Shown piece by piece: positions 14,687 to 22,640 of a stretch of DNA of 23,219 bases. This stretch comes from Mesostigma viride. Taxonomy: Eukaryota > Streptophyta > Mesostigmatophyceae > Mesostigmatales > Mesostigmataceae. Each line of letters begins with the position of its first letter. The stretch's first letter is position 1. The stretch covers positions 387,001 to 410,219 of the forward strand of contig RPFO01000111.1 of the NCBI GenBank assembly GCA_009746045.1, in the 5' to 3' direction. Made by a program: the position numbers and the translations under genes. Under the pieces are notes generated by a model. It was not told the origin of the DNA. It saw only the letters and a program-made list of their open reading frames with translations, and did not search any database.

Positions 14687-16911
14687 ATGCATGGAAGTGA
14701 GACAAGGCACACCCACACACGCTCTCAAGCGGATACAAAGCGTCCACAGCCTCAATTTGTCCACTCCATGGATACTGACTTAGCTGGAAATAAAAGAAGG
14801 AGGGTGGGCGAATCAAGCTCCAGCCACGAGCCCGAAAACGACGCCGAATCGTCTTCGCCACCTGAAGACAACGAGCGTCCCGACGTGCCTCTTGAAGACT
14901 CACAGCACGATGAGGAACCTTCCGACGCGCCAGGACAACCTGCCTTCACAATGGAGGAATTCAGGGTCCTCCTTGCAGACGAAGACAGTGTGGTCGGATT
15001 CATCACTGAGGTCGCAAAATACGACACCACCCGCTGCCTGGATTTTGCGCGCATGGTCCAAAGCGGTGTCGTGGACGCGCACCCAGCAGACATATTGAGT
15101 GACATATTCTGTCTCTACAACCCCGAACCAGGGTCCATGAGTGATGGGGACCTGAGGCTCAAGTTGGCAGAGTGTCTTGACACGGTGTATCACTGCCCTA
15201 ATGTCCAGGAGGTGTACGAGAGGCTCAACAAGCGTCTGGCGGCGGCGGTGTCCAGGCTGCTTGCGGTCGTTGGCAGGATGGAGGAGGTTCAGGAGTTTTC
15301 CATGATGGGTGTGTTGTACGGCGCCAGCGCCCGACTGTATACCATGCGGGAGGGGCTGTGTGGAATCATGGAAACGAGGGTGCCACCCAAAGTGAGAGAG
15401 ATGTTTATGAAGATGATGGTGCGTCTCAGCAGCGGGTGCGGAGAGATTAATGACTTCCAGAAGCTGCTCGTGATCCTGACCAACAAGTGGTATGTGGACG
15501 GTGTGCGCAGAGGCCCGGAGGGGGATGACGGAGTGTACAGACGCGTGCTGACGAAGGACGGTCACGACACTCACTACTGGGAGCGATACACCACCGTCTC
15601 CGAGTGGGTTGCGCAACAGACGGACATGCATGACCCCATTTTGTGGAGAATGGCCACGCGTGAAGCCGGCACGCGGAAGAAGGTCATTGAGCTCATCAGT
15701 GCTTCTTCCACCGGTGACTTCCCCGTCCGCCCCCGCGACCGACACGTGTTTGCCTTCAAGAACGGTGTATACAAGGCCAATGATGATGTGTTCTACCCGT
15801 ACCCCACGGAAGGGTTGTCAGAGGACGTGGGGGCATGCAGGTACTTCCCAGAAGTTGAGTTGCCACTGGAGCTGTTTGAGGGGGACGAGTTCAAGGGAGA
15901 CTATGACACGGGGGGTGGGAGGACATCATTGTGGACCCTGTGCACAAGATCCTGGATGACCAGGAGTTCAGTCTGCCGGTGATGAAGGCCTACTGGGCTC
16001 TGGCGGTGGGCAGGATGCTGTACGACACCAAGGAGCTATCGGGTAATGACGTGATGGCGTATTTCAAGGGAGTGGCGGGTTCGGGTAAGTCCACCCTCGT
16101 AAAGATTGTGGAGTTGATGTACGGCGAGGACGCCGGTGTGGTGTCCAACAACATCGAGTCCGTGTTTGGCCTGTCGCAGCACCTTGACAAGTTTGCCATC
16201 TACAGCTATGAGCTCAACGAGACCTTCTCGCTCACCCAGTCTGAGTTCCTCTCTCTCGTGAGTGGTGAGCGCCTCAACATGGCGCGAAAGCACAAGGACG
16301 CCGTGTCAGCTGTGTGGAAGGCCCCCTTCCTGGCTGCGGGCAACCGCGCCTTTTGGAAAGGGGACAATGCCGGCGCCGTGTTCCGCCGTCTCATCATCTT
16401 CCCGTTTGACAAGAAGCCGCAGGGGCAGGACACCATGATGGACAAGAAGATCGAGAGGAATATGGGGCTTATTATCGTCAAGGGGAACCGCGCCTTCCGC
16501 GCGTTCAATCAGAAGCTGGGTGCCAGGGATGTGCACGATATCCTGCCCCCCGAGTTCCATGCTTGGGGAAACGAGTCGCAACAAGCCACCAACCCGCTCA
16601 TGACCTTCCTCACCACCGTGTCGTGGGTTGAGAGGGGAGAGGAGCTCTATTGTCCCTGGGAGATCTTCCAGCGCAAGTACCAGGAGTGGCTGATGGCGCG
16701 CGACCGGCGTCTGAAGGCGACCCTTGATGATGACTACTACAAGCACGTCTTCACCGAGTTCCAGATCAGGGTGGTCTTCGAGAAGGTCACGAAGACCTAC
16801 CCCCGCAACTCCATGCACAGGAAGAGGGGCTTCTACGTGTACGGCGTGGACTTCGACATGGAGAACCCCGATATGAACGCCGCCTTCAACGACAACGTCC
16901 CCAACGTTTAA
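14687..16911 (+). CDS. D5-like superfamily 3 helicase (frame-shifted)
   Basis: The start is taken at ATG 14687; ATG 14768 is an alternative with a good context, and the first about 80 residues are low complexity. The first frame (to 15982) carries the helical D5_N region, with HVFAFKNGVYK near 15744-15776. Coding then moves to the -1 frame at the G6 run 15910-15915. That frame, to 16911, holds the SF3 ATPase: Walker A GVAGSGKST at 16069-16095, then a FAIYSYELNE segment as motif B region, APFLAAGN as motif C (sensor Asn) and FRRLIIFPF as the Arg-finger region. Family members unwind DNA at replication origins of NCLDVs and related viruses. I see no AEP primase or HUH endonuclease domain here, so priming must come from another protein. 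The shift lies before the ATPase domain, so as sequenced the enzyme would be truncated unless there is slippage. Confidence 0.85.
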
Positions 16912-17044
16912 TTGTGCGTGGGGGGCGTGATGCACGTGAACACCGTGTGCCGTGCTCCACTCTGCGCGAACCTTGTGTGGGCACGCACGTGCTCTACTTT
17001 TGGGTCCATGTAGTGCAGCGCTATGAAGGTAGCACGCAAAAAAA

Positions 17045-17332
17045 ATGCAGGGATATGTTAAAGCGCTGCCTGGAATGACGTCTATTTACATGGCCCATCC
17101 TACATGGTCAGCCAACGCATCAGCTGTACGGGCGTTGCGGCCAACCAATCCCAGCAGTCAGGCCTGGGGATCAAAGACAGTCAAGAGCGAGATCATCGGC
17201 ATACTTTCTTTAGTGAATATTCTGGATGAGTTGGGAATCGACTTGCGTATTTTTAATGAAGAAATCATTGGCGAAATCATGCTCGGTCTCATTGTATTGT
17301 GGGTTGTCCACAGCGTCCGCGGTTGTGGCTGA
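17045..17332 (+). CDS. Small protein with C-terminal membrane segment
   Basis: 95 residues from ATG 17045, preceded by an A-run. The first half is polar. A hydrophobic C-terminal segment IMLGLIVLWVVHSV could anchor it in a membrane (tail-anchored). The family is not recognised. Its end overlaps the converging gene at 17289-17702 by 44 bp. The 133-bp gap before it, after the helicase stop, shows nothing clear beyond GCACGT-type inverted elements. Confidence 0.5.
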   Translation: MQGYVKALPGMTSIYMAHPTWSANASAVRALRPTNPSSQAWGSKTVKSEIIGILSLVNILDELGIDLRIFNEEIIGEIMLGLIVLWVVHSVRGCG

Positions 17333-17702
17333 GTACGAGTCCTAGTCGGCGCACGGCGTCCGAGGAGGACGTTGTGCTTTTGTTTGTCTTAGCAACTGCC
17401 TTCTTATCCGGTCCCCACTCGATGTAAAGTGCGCATTGCCCCACTTGCTTGATGCGGAAGCCCCTTCGAAACAGACGCTTGCCAACGTGCTTCACTATCT
17501 CCGTGGGGGAATACATTGGCAGTCCAAACTGGTAGACAGGGACCGTGTAGAAAGCAAACTGCCTACCCTGACGAGCGTTTGATTCGATTACCGTCTCCAC
17601 CGCGTTCATAATCCTATCTTCTACTGCGCGGCTGCCACGCTCTGATTCTCTGGACATCGAGTATGCACGGCTTGCTGTGACGGGGGCCTTCGGACGTGAC
17701 AT
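17289..17702 (-). CDS. Conserved NCLDV-like protein, unknown function
   Basis: 137 residues from ATG 17702. The core (about residues 45-95) reads as a small alpha/beta unit: FAFYTVPVYQFGLPMYSP, a helix EIVKHVGKRLFRRGF and a strand CALYIEW. A F(x)VP...GxPxY...helix...GF...LYIxW pattern is one I associate with small proteins common in NCLDVs; this was not checked by search. The N- and C-termini are basic and Ser-rich. The next gene starts head-to-head only 6 bp away (17703-17708, AGTATA). Confidence 0.6.
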   Translation of the reverse strand: MSRPKAPVTASRAYSMSRESERGSRAVEDRIMNAVETVIESNARQGRQFAFYTVPVYQFGLPMYSPTEIVKHVGKRLFRRGFRIKQVGQCALYIEWGPDKKAVAKTNKSTTSSSDAVRRLGLVLSHNRGRCGQPTIQ

Positions 17703-17708
17703 AGTATA

Positions 17709-18209
17709 ATGTGGAATCTCGTATTAAGTACGACCGAAAACAATGATGCGACCCTTAACGGCCCCAACTGCGTCGTCATCTCTCAAGATGCCCTGGACTG
17801 TGTAACTTTTAACGCGATGGGCAAACAGTGGTGCCATGCCGAGCTGGAGTATAAAGTTGGAGGGAAGATGGAACTCTACGACATATTCAAGCCACTGTCC
17901 ATTAAGACGCCCTTGTCCGTTGGCGTGTACTTTGCCAACCCCGCAAAGGGCAAAAACCACTTGGCCAGCAAGGTGCTGTCCCGTCAAATCAACGGGGACG
18001 TGTTGTTGATAAAGACATATGACGATGGCGAAAACCCCACCGAGGTGAAGACGATCACGCCGGACGAGTTCAGTATGGCCATTCATCTACCCTGTGACGT
18101 GTGGGTGGAGCACTTTTGCCAAGAGACACCCAGACAATGCACAGTTGTGTGCAGGGGGTGCGGGAAGCCATACTATTCGACAGCGGGGGAAGAACTGTGC
18201 AAATGTTAG
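17709..18209 (+). CDS. Unknown protein with C-terminal Cys motif
   Basis: 166 residues from ATG 17709; an internal start at the Met of MGKQWC is possible because the upstream gene begins 6 bp away. Mostly beta-type sequence. The C-terminus has CRGCGKPYYSTAGEELCKC, four cysteines as CxxC...CxC, suitable for a zinc ribbon. No family recognised. The stop is followed by AT-rich DNA (TAATTTATTATTG) before the next small gene. Confidence 0.6.
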   Translation: MWNLVLSTTENNDATLNGPNCVVISQDALDCVTFNAMGKQWCHAELEYKVGGKMELYDIFKPLSIKTPLSVGVYFANPAKGKNHLASKVLSRQINGDVLLIKTYDDGENPTEVKTITPDEFSMAIHLPCDVWVEHFCQETPRQCTVVCRGCGKPYYSTAGEELCKC

Positions 18210-18263
18210 TCGGTTATGCGCTGGTTGACCGTAATTTATTATTGATGTAATGGTATACAAGCC

Positions 18264-18482
18264 ATGATCAATCCACGTTCCTTTCCCCACAGCGAGCCAA
18301 ACAACAACAACTCACGCGCTGTCAAGGCAGGTGTGAGCGTCGTGACGGTTGCGGCTCTGGTAGCAGTGGCTGTAGGTATCTATCTCATTTGGAACCGCTC
18401 GTCCTCCTCCAGCTCTCGGTCCACACCAGTGGGCCCAACCATGTACGGTAGCGGGGCTGCGGGTGATATGCTGCTGGGTTGA
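18264..18482 (+). CDS. Small single-pass membrane protein
   Basis: 72 residues. One strong transmembrane helix (VSVVTVAALVAVAVGIYLIW, about residues 25-44) is followed by a Ser-rich tail and a Gly-rich end. The short N-terminus is polar and Asn-rich. A GTATAC element lies 11 bp before the ATG. Small one-TM proteins of this plan are frequent in NCLDV genomes, often in the virion membrane; the function here is unknown. Confidence 0.55.
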   Translation: MINPRSFPHSEPNNNNSRAVKAGVSVVTVAALVAVAVGIYLIWNRSSSSSSRSTPVGPTMYGSGAAGDMLLG

Positions 18483-18490
18483 CCTAGCCT

Positions 18491-19146
18491 CTAAGCACTT
18501 TCAGCCTCGCCCAAACAAATCTCCGTCTTGGTGGCAATGTCCTCTTGGATGCCACCCAACTGACCCTGTTCACCAGCGTGTCGCGTCTCCTGGATACGCT
18601 TGTCATTGAAATGCTTCACCCTCTCTCGCTCGCTGTGGTAGCTGTCCATGATCTTGGCCATCCTGTCATCTACGTACTCGTGCTTAATCTCTCCCCTGAT
18701 GTCATCTGGCAAGGGGAGGACCAGCCAATTGTACATGGCGACCACGAAAATGTCGAAGTTGGGGTCGTGCTTCATTAGCTCCTTTGCGTGCTCGGAAGCC
18801 TTGTCAGTGGTGTCAAACACCCCTCGCAGCTTGAGAGCCATGTGGTTGCTCTGGGGGGCACGACCACGCTGACCACGGCGTAGTTCTGTCCGTGCACGTG
18901 CAGATGGTGTGGGTCGGCCTTCGCCTCCTGCGATGGCTTCGTGGGCGCAGAAGGGTGGGCCGACTTGTCTAGCGATGCGTCAAAAGGGCTCTTTTGTTCG
19001 GCGGAGGCGTCGTTGCTTGTGGCTGGTTCGCGGTTCTCGACCCACGATGGCATTGCGCCCGTGGATTGGAAGGACGCGTGCTCTTCCTCTGTCAAGAGGA
19101 TGGGAGCGCCCACGCCCATGTTCACGAACTTGCCACGACCCTCCAT
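18491..19146 (-). CDS. DUF5832-like NCLDV protein (frame-shifted)
   Basis: Starts at ATG 19146. The N-terminal about 70 residues are low complexity, ending in QNYAVVSVVVPP. The frame changes at a C6 run (G6 at 18853-18858 on the plus strand). The second frame continues with LKLRGVFDTTDKASEHAKEL and DPNFDIFVVAMYNWL, then a charged helical tail to 18491. The pattern of a strand, KxRGVFxTxxEAxxHAKxL, DPxFDIYV and W is the one I know as DUF5832 in NCLDVs and relatives (from memory). Both halves are needed for that pattern, so a single-base shift in an otherwise intact gene is the simplest reading. A GGTATA element lies about 10 bp upstream of the ATG on this strand. Confidence 0.65.
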
Positions 19147-19184
19147 GTTCCTTTCCTATACCACGCCAAAAATTGTGAGCCGTT

Positions 19185-19700
19185 TTAAGCGAACTCGCCA
19201 AGGATGTTTGATCCGTCCAAGTAATCGGTGCACGCGCTCCGGTTGTAGGAGGTGTAGGATGGGTGAGGGATCACGGCGTTGTCAGGCTGCTCGTCTCCCA
19301 GGAACACGCGTGCATACCGCTCGTAGTCTGGCAAGTTTGAGTACACGCTGTTCTGTTTGCCCAGTCGGTTCGCCACGTCGCGGTTGATGGAGCCTACCAG
19401 GTCCCAAATGCCGCCGTAATCCTTTTTCTGCACCAACACTCGCTCCATGAACGTGGCATCTCCTCGCATGCTGTACACGGATCGCGCCGTCTGCGCCACC
19501 TCTTGCGCTGGCACGTCCACGCCCCATGAAGCCCGCACGCTGTCCTGGATGCGCGCAATGTTGTCAATGCCCATCACCTCGTGGTACACGGGGTACACGT
19601 CGGCTGCAAACGCGCTGTCCCCAGGTCTGGTGGGTGTAAGGGACACGCCTCCGTACAAATTGTTGAGGTTGCTGAGGGGTACGTTCTGAATGGGATACAT
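19185..19700 (-). CDS. Unknown protein, possible virion component
   Basis: 171 residues from ATG 19700, intact over its full length. It is rich in Asn, Ser, Tyr and Gly with no hydrophobic helix and no recognised motif. Composition is like the unknown protein at 9078-9749. It shares a 30-bp AT-rich divergent start region with the resolvase gene. A structural role is a guess. Confidence 0.55.
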   Translation of the reverse strand: MYPIQNVPLSNLNNLYGGVSLTPTRPGDSAFAADVYPVYHEVMGIDNIARIQDSVRASWGVDVPAQEVAQTARSVYSMRGDATFMERVLVQKKDYGGIWDLVGSINRDVANRLGKQNSVYSNLPDYERYARVFLGDEQPDNAVIPHPSYTSYNRSACTDYLDGSNILGEFA

Positions 19701-19730
19701 ATTATAGTAGGGTATAATATATAATTGGCA
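19701..19730. promoter_or_regulatory. AT-rich 30-bp divergent promoter
   Basis: The bases between the two start codons (19700 minus, 19731 plus) are nearly all A/T in a GC-rich setting. They contain ATAGTA, GTATAAT and TATAATTGGC. The last element recurs as TATATTGGC just before the exonuclease start (20381-20389), suggesting a common signal for these two genes. Confidence 0.55.
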
Positions 19731-20342
19731 ATGATTGTGCTGAGTTTTGACGTGGGCATCACGAACCTAGCGTATTGCGTGGTGAAATTGAGCGATGGAC
19801 CAGGGAACGAAAATGCGAGTGGTGTACCGTTCGAGATATTGGGGTGGGAAGTGATCGACCTGAACGCGCGCACGCTAGACGAGGCGTGCAGACACCTGCC
19901 CCCGGAGTTGTACAAGCGCATCGACGTGCTGGGGTGCGCAGACAAGGTAGTGATTGAGAGACAAACAAAGACCAGTGTGAAGATGAAGGTGATGAGCCAC
20001 GCCATACAGGTGTTTTTTGAGACCCATCTCATCCACGCCCCCCCTTGCTCGCCATTGTTGAGGCCCATGGCAATTCAGTTCTCTTCTCCCTTGAAGAAAT
20101 TGAAGATATACTCAGGCCCCGAGATCAATTGCTCGATCCAAAACTCTTATCGCAGGAACAAGAGGGTAGCCATTGAGCAGACGCTGCAGATACTGGAGAA
20201 GTATCCGGTGTACATGAAGTATTTCCACTCTCTTCCCAAAAAGGACGATGCCGCTGATGCACTACTCCACGCCCTTGTTGCGCTGTATGAACACTGGTCA
20301 AAGCAGTCTGCCGTCGCTGCAAAAACTGTTGTTGACCTGTGA
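19731..20342 (+). CDS. RuvC-like Holliday junction resolvase (poxvirus A22 type)
   Basis: 203 residues from ATG 19731. The RNase H-like fold has all acidic residues visible: Asp7 in VLSFDVGITNLAYC, Glu76 in KVVIERQTK, and the Asp cluster at 172-177 in KKDDAADALLHAL. The length fits the viral family (about 170-220). The enzyme cuts four-way DNA junctions to resolve replicating genomes into monomers; it acts as a dimer with Mg2+. It is followed 51 bp later by the YqaJ-type exonuclease, making a recombination pair. The frame is intact. Confidence 0.9.
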   Translation: MIVLSFDVGITNLAYCVVKLSDGPGNENASGVPFEILGWEVIDLNARTLDEACRHLPPELYKRIDVLGCADKVVIERQTKTSVKMKVMSHAIQVFFETHLIHAPPCSPLLRPMAIQFSSPLKKLKIYSGPEINCSIQNSYRRNKRVAIEQTLQILEKYPVYMKYFHSLPKKDDAADALLHALVALYEHWSKQSAVAAKTVVDL

Positions 20343-20393
20343 GGTGCGTTCATCCATATGCAAATATAGAGAGGCGATAGTATATTGGCTGCC
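20343..20393 (+). promoter_or_regulatory. Promoter-like stretch before exonuclease gene
   Basis: Contains GATAGTATATTGGC (20376-20389) immediately before the ATG at 20394. ATAGTA and the TATA(A)TTGGC core are shared with the resolvase promoter. Inference. Confidence 0.45.
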
Positions 20394-21281
20394 ATGGAGG
20401 AGTCGAGTGGCGAGTTGCACCCGGCGGTGGCGGAGTTGTTGAAGATGACAACGGCGCCTCAGAAGTCGCCTGAATGGTACGCAATACGGAACCGCATGTT
20501 GACAGCGTCTGACGTGGCCGCCGCTATCGGAGAGAACCCCTATGAAACTACCACCAAGCTTCTGAGGAAAAAGCTAGGTGACAACAGGTGCGTGTTTCAA
20601 GGGAATGTAGCGACACGGCACGGCAACATCAACGAGGAAATTGCTGCCAACGAGTACGTCAAGCGCACGGGTAAAAGGTGCTTTGAGTTCGGCCTGATAT
20701 CGCACCCTCTGCACTCGTGGCTGGGAGGGAGCCCTGACCGTGTCACGGCAGATGGTGTGCTTGTTGAGATCAAGTGTCCCTTAAAGAGGGAGATCAAGCA
20801 CGAGATACCATCCTACTATGTGCCCCAGGTGCAGGTGTTGATGGAGATATTGAACCTGGACGTGTGCCATTTTGTACAGTTCAGGCCCGCGTCCACGTGG
20901 GCGGAGATGGAATACGACCAACTGGAAATCAAACGTGATCGCAACTGGTTTCGTCAAAAGCTCCCCCTCATGCAAAAGTTCAGGGACGACTGGGTAGAAG
21001 CGATGGACAATGGGGGCCTGGAGTACCTGAAAACAAAAGGCCTCTTCTATGCGTCCTCCTCGTCGGGTGACGACGACGATGAGCAACGGAGAAATGGAAA
21101 ACGAAGAAGAGTGGTGGAAGTGACTATCGACACGTGCTATCCCTTCGTAGAGAAGCCAGATGCGCGTACTTTGCCGCGCCCCTCTTCACCCGAGGTGGTC
21201 ATGACGCAAATGAAAACCATTGATTGTGATGCAGAAGTCGATTTGAACAATATGGAGCAATTTAGTTTCATTTCAAAGTAG
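20394..21281 (+). CDS. YqaJ-type (lambda exonuclease-like) nuclease
   Basis: 295 residues from ATG 20394. The PD-(D/E)XK signatures are in order: QKSPEWYAIRNRMLTASDVA (residues 23-42), GNINEE (77-82), the catalytic core GGSPDRV with Asp115 and VEIKCP with Glu125 and Lys127, and YYVPQVQVLME with the helix Gln residues (141-151). The C-terminal about 90 residues are charged and low complexity, with a nuclear-localisation-like RRNGKRRRVVE. Lambda-type exonucleases digest one strand of duplex DNA for single-strand-annealing recombination; no SSAP (annealing protein) was seen in the window. Intact. Confidence 0.9.
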   Translation: MEESSGELHPAVAELLKMTTAPQKSPEWYAIRNRMLTASDVAAAIGENPYETTTKLLRKKLGDNRCVFQGNVATRHGNINEEIAANEYVKRTGKRCFEFGLISHPLHSWLGGSPDRVTADGVLVEIKCPLKREIKHEIPSYYVPQVQVLMEILNLDVCHFVQFRPASTWAEMEYDQLEIKRDRNWFRQKLPLMQKFRDDWVEAMDNGGLEYLKTKGLFYASSSSGDDDDEQRRNGKRRRVVEVTIDTCYPFVEKPDARTLPRPSSPEVVMTQMKTIDCDAEVDLNNMEQFSFISK

Positions 21282-21289
21282 TTTACAGT

Positions 21290-21526
21290 TTATTGGTACA
21301 TCCTCGAATTTGCGACCACAAAGTCCTCAAATGCGGCCAATGTCACGTTTTGCAAGAGGGGGTACCCGCAAGACTCGCATTGATGTTTCATGGACAAGTA
21401 CAGGTTTAGGATCTCATCCCTGTACATGGACTGGAAATGGTCCGGCAATTCCTGCAGCGGGCGGGAGCAGCACCACTCGCACCCGTCGCAATCCTCAGTG
21501 GGGCAGGCAGTGAGTTGAGAGCCCAT
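21290..21526 (-). CDS. Small Cys-rich, possibly zinc-binding protein
   Basis: 78 residues from ATG 21526. Cys pairs in CPTEDCDGCEWCC and CESCG are spaced as for a small zinc-binding module. No family recognised. The stop codon overlaps AATAAA on this strand (CCAATAAACT, 21288-21293), and the gene converges on the exonuclease, leaving 8 bp between them. Confidence 0.55.
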   Translation of the reverse strand: MGSQLTACPTEDCDGCEWCCSRPLQELPDHFQSMYRDEILNLYLSMKHQCESCGYPLLQNVTLAAFEDFVVANSRMYQ

Positions 21527-21585
21527 GGCTACTTGGTAGAAGGGGCTCGTGTTTATTGTTATGCATTGAATTTTTACCGACGTTT

Positions 21586-21786
21586 CTAAGCGCGTCCTCG
21601 AAGCATCATGACAGGGATATACAAGCTAACCACAAGTGCCGCGAGCCAAAACGGCATCAGGGTTTGCCTAGGTCCCAGTCCAAACTTCACGGGGCGTCCA
21701 TCATCCTCGAACATGCAGCGAGGCTTCCATTTAATGAGGATGTAGGACACGATCACGTATATCGGGATGGCGTGCAATAGAAGCAT
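21586..21786 (-). CDS. Small two-pass membrane protein
   Basis: 66 residues from ATG 21786. Two hydrophobic helices, LLHAIPIYVIVSYILI and FWLAALVVSLYIPVMML, are separated by a short polar loop (KPRCMFEDDGRPVKFGLGPRQ). This layout (TM, KxxxMF(E/D)xDG, FG(L), TM) resembles small membrane proteins I associate with NCLDVs. Function unknown; a virion-membrane role is a guess. Confidence 0.6.
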   Translation of the reverse strand: MLLLHAIPIYVIVSYILIKWKPRCMFEDDGRPVKFGLGPRQTLMPFWLAALVVSLYIPVMMLRGRA

Positions 21787-21818
21787 TCTCGTACAGTATG
21801 GATTGATAAATTAAATTG

Positions 21819-22619
21819 TCACTGTTTTTTCTCCATTATACGAACCGCATCCGGCGCTTCGCTGTCTCTTCTCACTCTTACATTTACACGCTCATGAGGC
21901 TCAAAAGGTGACATCCCCTCTTTTTCATCAACCATGCTTTTGTACCGCTTTACAATATATGATGGGATGGCCGGCCCCCGCGACACAAGATTGTCCAGCA
22001 TGAGCCTGCAAATCTGAATGAACTCGAACGGATTCTGTCTGTGTGCCCTGGGCTTAGTAAGCTCAGAATCTATTTCTCTGAAGAAAGCCGAAAACTTGTG
22101 TGCGGCCTGTTTGTGGCGCTCCGCCCGCTTGGAGAACTGCATGAAGTTTTGTACACTTGTGAGCGCGGACACGGTAATGCTGACAATCCCAATGGCCAAG
22201 GACATGGTTGGCGAACTGCAATCGTTCAACTTGGACAACGAACTTGTGCCTGCGACGGCAGACAGGATTATGGAAGGGATACCGATGGCATTGAACCACA
22301 CTGCATTGTGGGATGCCGCCATTTCATGCATGTTGCGGAACCCCACGCCCTTTTGGCCCCATCCATACACCAGCTCCTCCATGTCTCTCGTCCAATAGTG
22401 TTCTTTTGCTGCAGATTCAGACGAGTCACTGCTAGTCTCGTCGCGGATGATATACTTGTAGATGTTCACATCGTGCGCATTATGCAAGTTGTGTGTCGGT
22501 TTAAGCATGTCATACTTGGGCGAGGAGGCTGGAGTCGCCTCAATCTCTTTGCAGTCGGTAGCCACTTTTAAAGAGGTCAAATGAGATGATAAAGGATGTG
22601 TTTCTAGTTTTCCAGCCAT
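21819..22619 (-). CDS. SLATT-like two-transmembrane protein
   Basis: 266 residues from ATG 22619 (a GTG at 22634 is in frame). The first about 80 residues are variable and polar. Then comes a block with a charged, amphipathic helix (WTRDMEELVYGWGQKGVGFR), two closely spaced hydrophobic helices (IGIPSIILSAVAGT and SLAIGIVSITVSALTSV) and a long helix with basic residues (FSKRAERHKQAAHKFSAFFR). This is the SLATT layout: a 2TM effector found in prokaryotic nucleotide-sensing defence systems and known in some NCLDVs. No sensor or nucleotidyltransferase domain is attached. The stop of the upstream cobalamin gene is about 21 bp away. Pore formation is inferred, not shown. Confidence 0.7.
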   Translation of the reverse strand: MAGKLETHPLSSHLTSLKVATDCKEIEATPASSPKYDMLKPTHNLHNAHDVNIYKYIIRDETSSDSSESAAKEHYWTRDMEELVYGWGQKGVGFRNMHEMAASHNAVWFNAIGIPSIILSAVAGTSSLSKLNDCSSPTMSLAIGIVSITVSALTSVQNFMQFSKRAERHKQAAHKFSAFFREIDSELTKPRAHRQNPFEFIQICRLMLDNLVSRGPAIPSYIVKRYKSMVDEKEGMSPFEPHERVNVRVRRDSEAPDAVRIMEKKQ

Positions 22620-22640
22620 TGTACAATTATTCACAGATAT

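Noticed and set aside
14442-14783. Possible small protein of 113 codons in the divergent region
   Set aside because: It spans the direct repeats and the helicase start; composition is not protein-like and no start signal is evident.
14900-15745. Long minus-strand open frame (about 281 codons) opposite the helicase N-terminal part
   Set aside because: His/Leu/Val-rich shadow of the helicase frame with no domain; the plus frame carries D5_N-like sequence.
16306-16935. Minus-strand open frame opposite the SF3 ATPase domain
   Set aside because: Shadow of a well-supported ATPase domain; low-complexity Val/His/Leu content.
17041-17044. A-run before the small membrane protein as a promoter or slippery site
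   Set aside because: Only eight A bases with no other signal; not enough to call.
22041-22571. Plus-strand open frames of about 126-176 codons opposite the SLATT-like gene
   Set aside because: No domain, and the minus-strand frame shows 2TM architecture and a sensible start.
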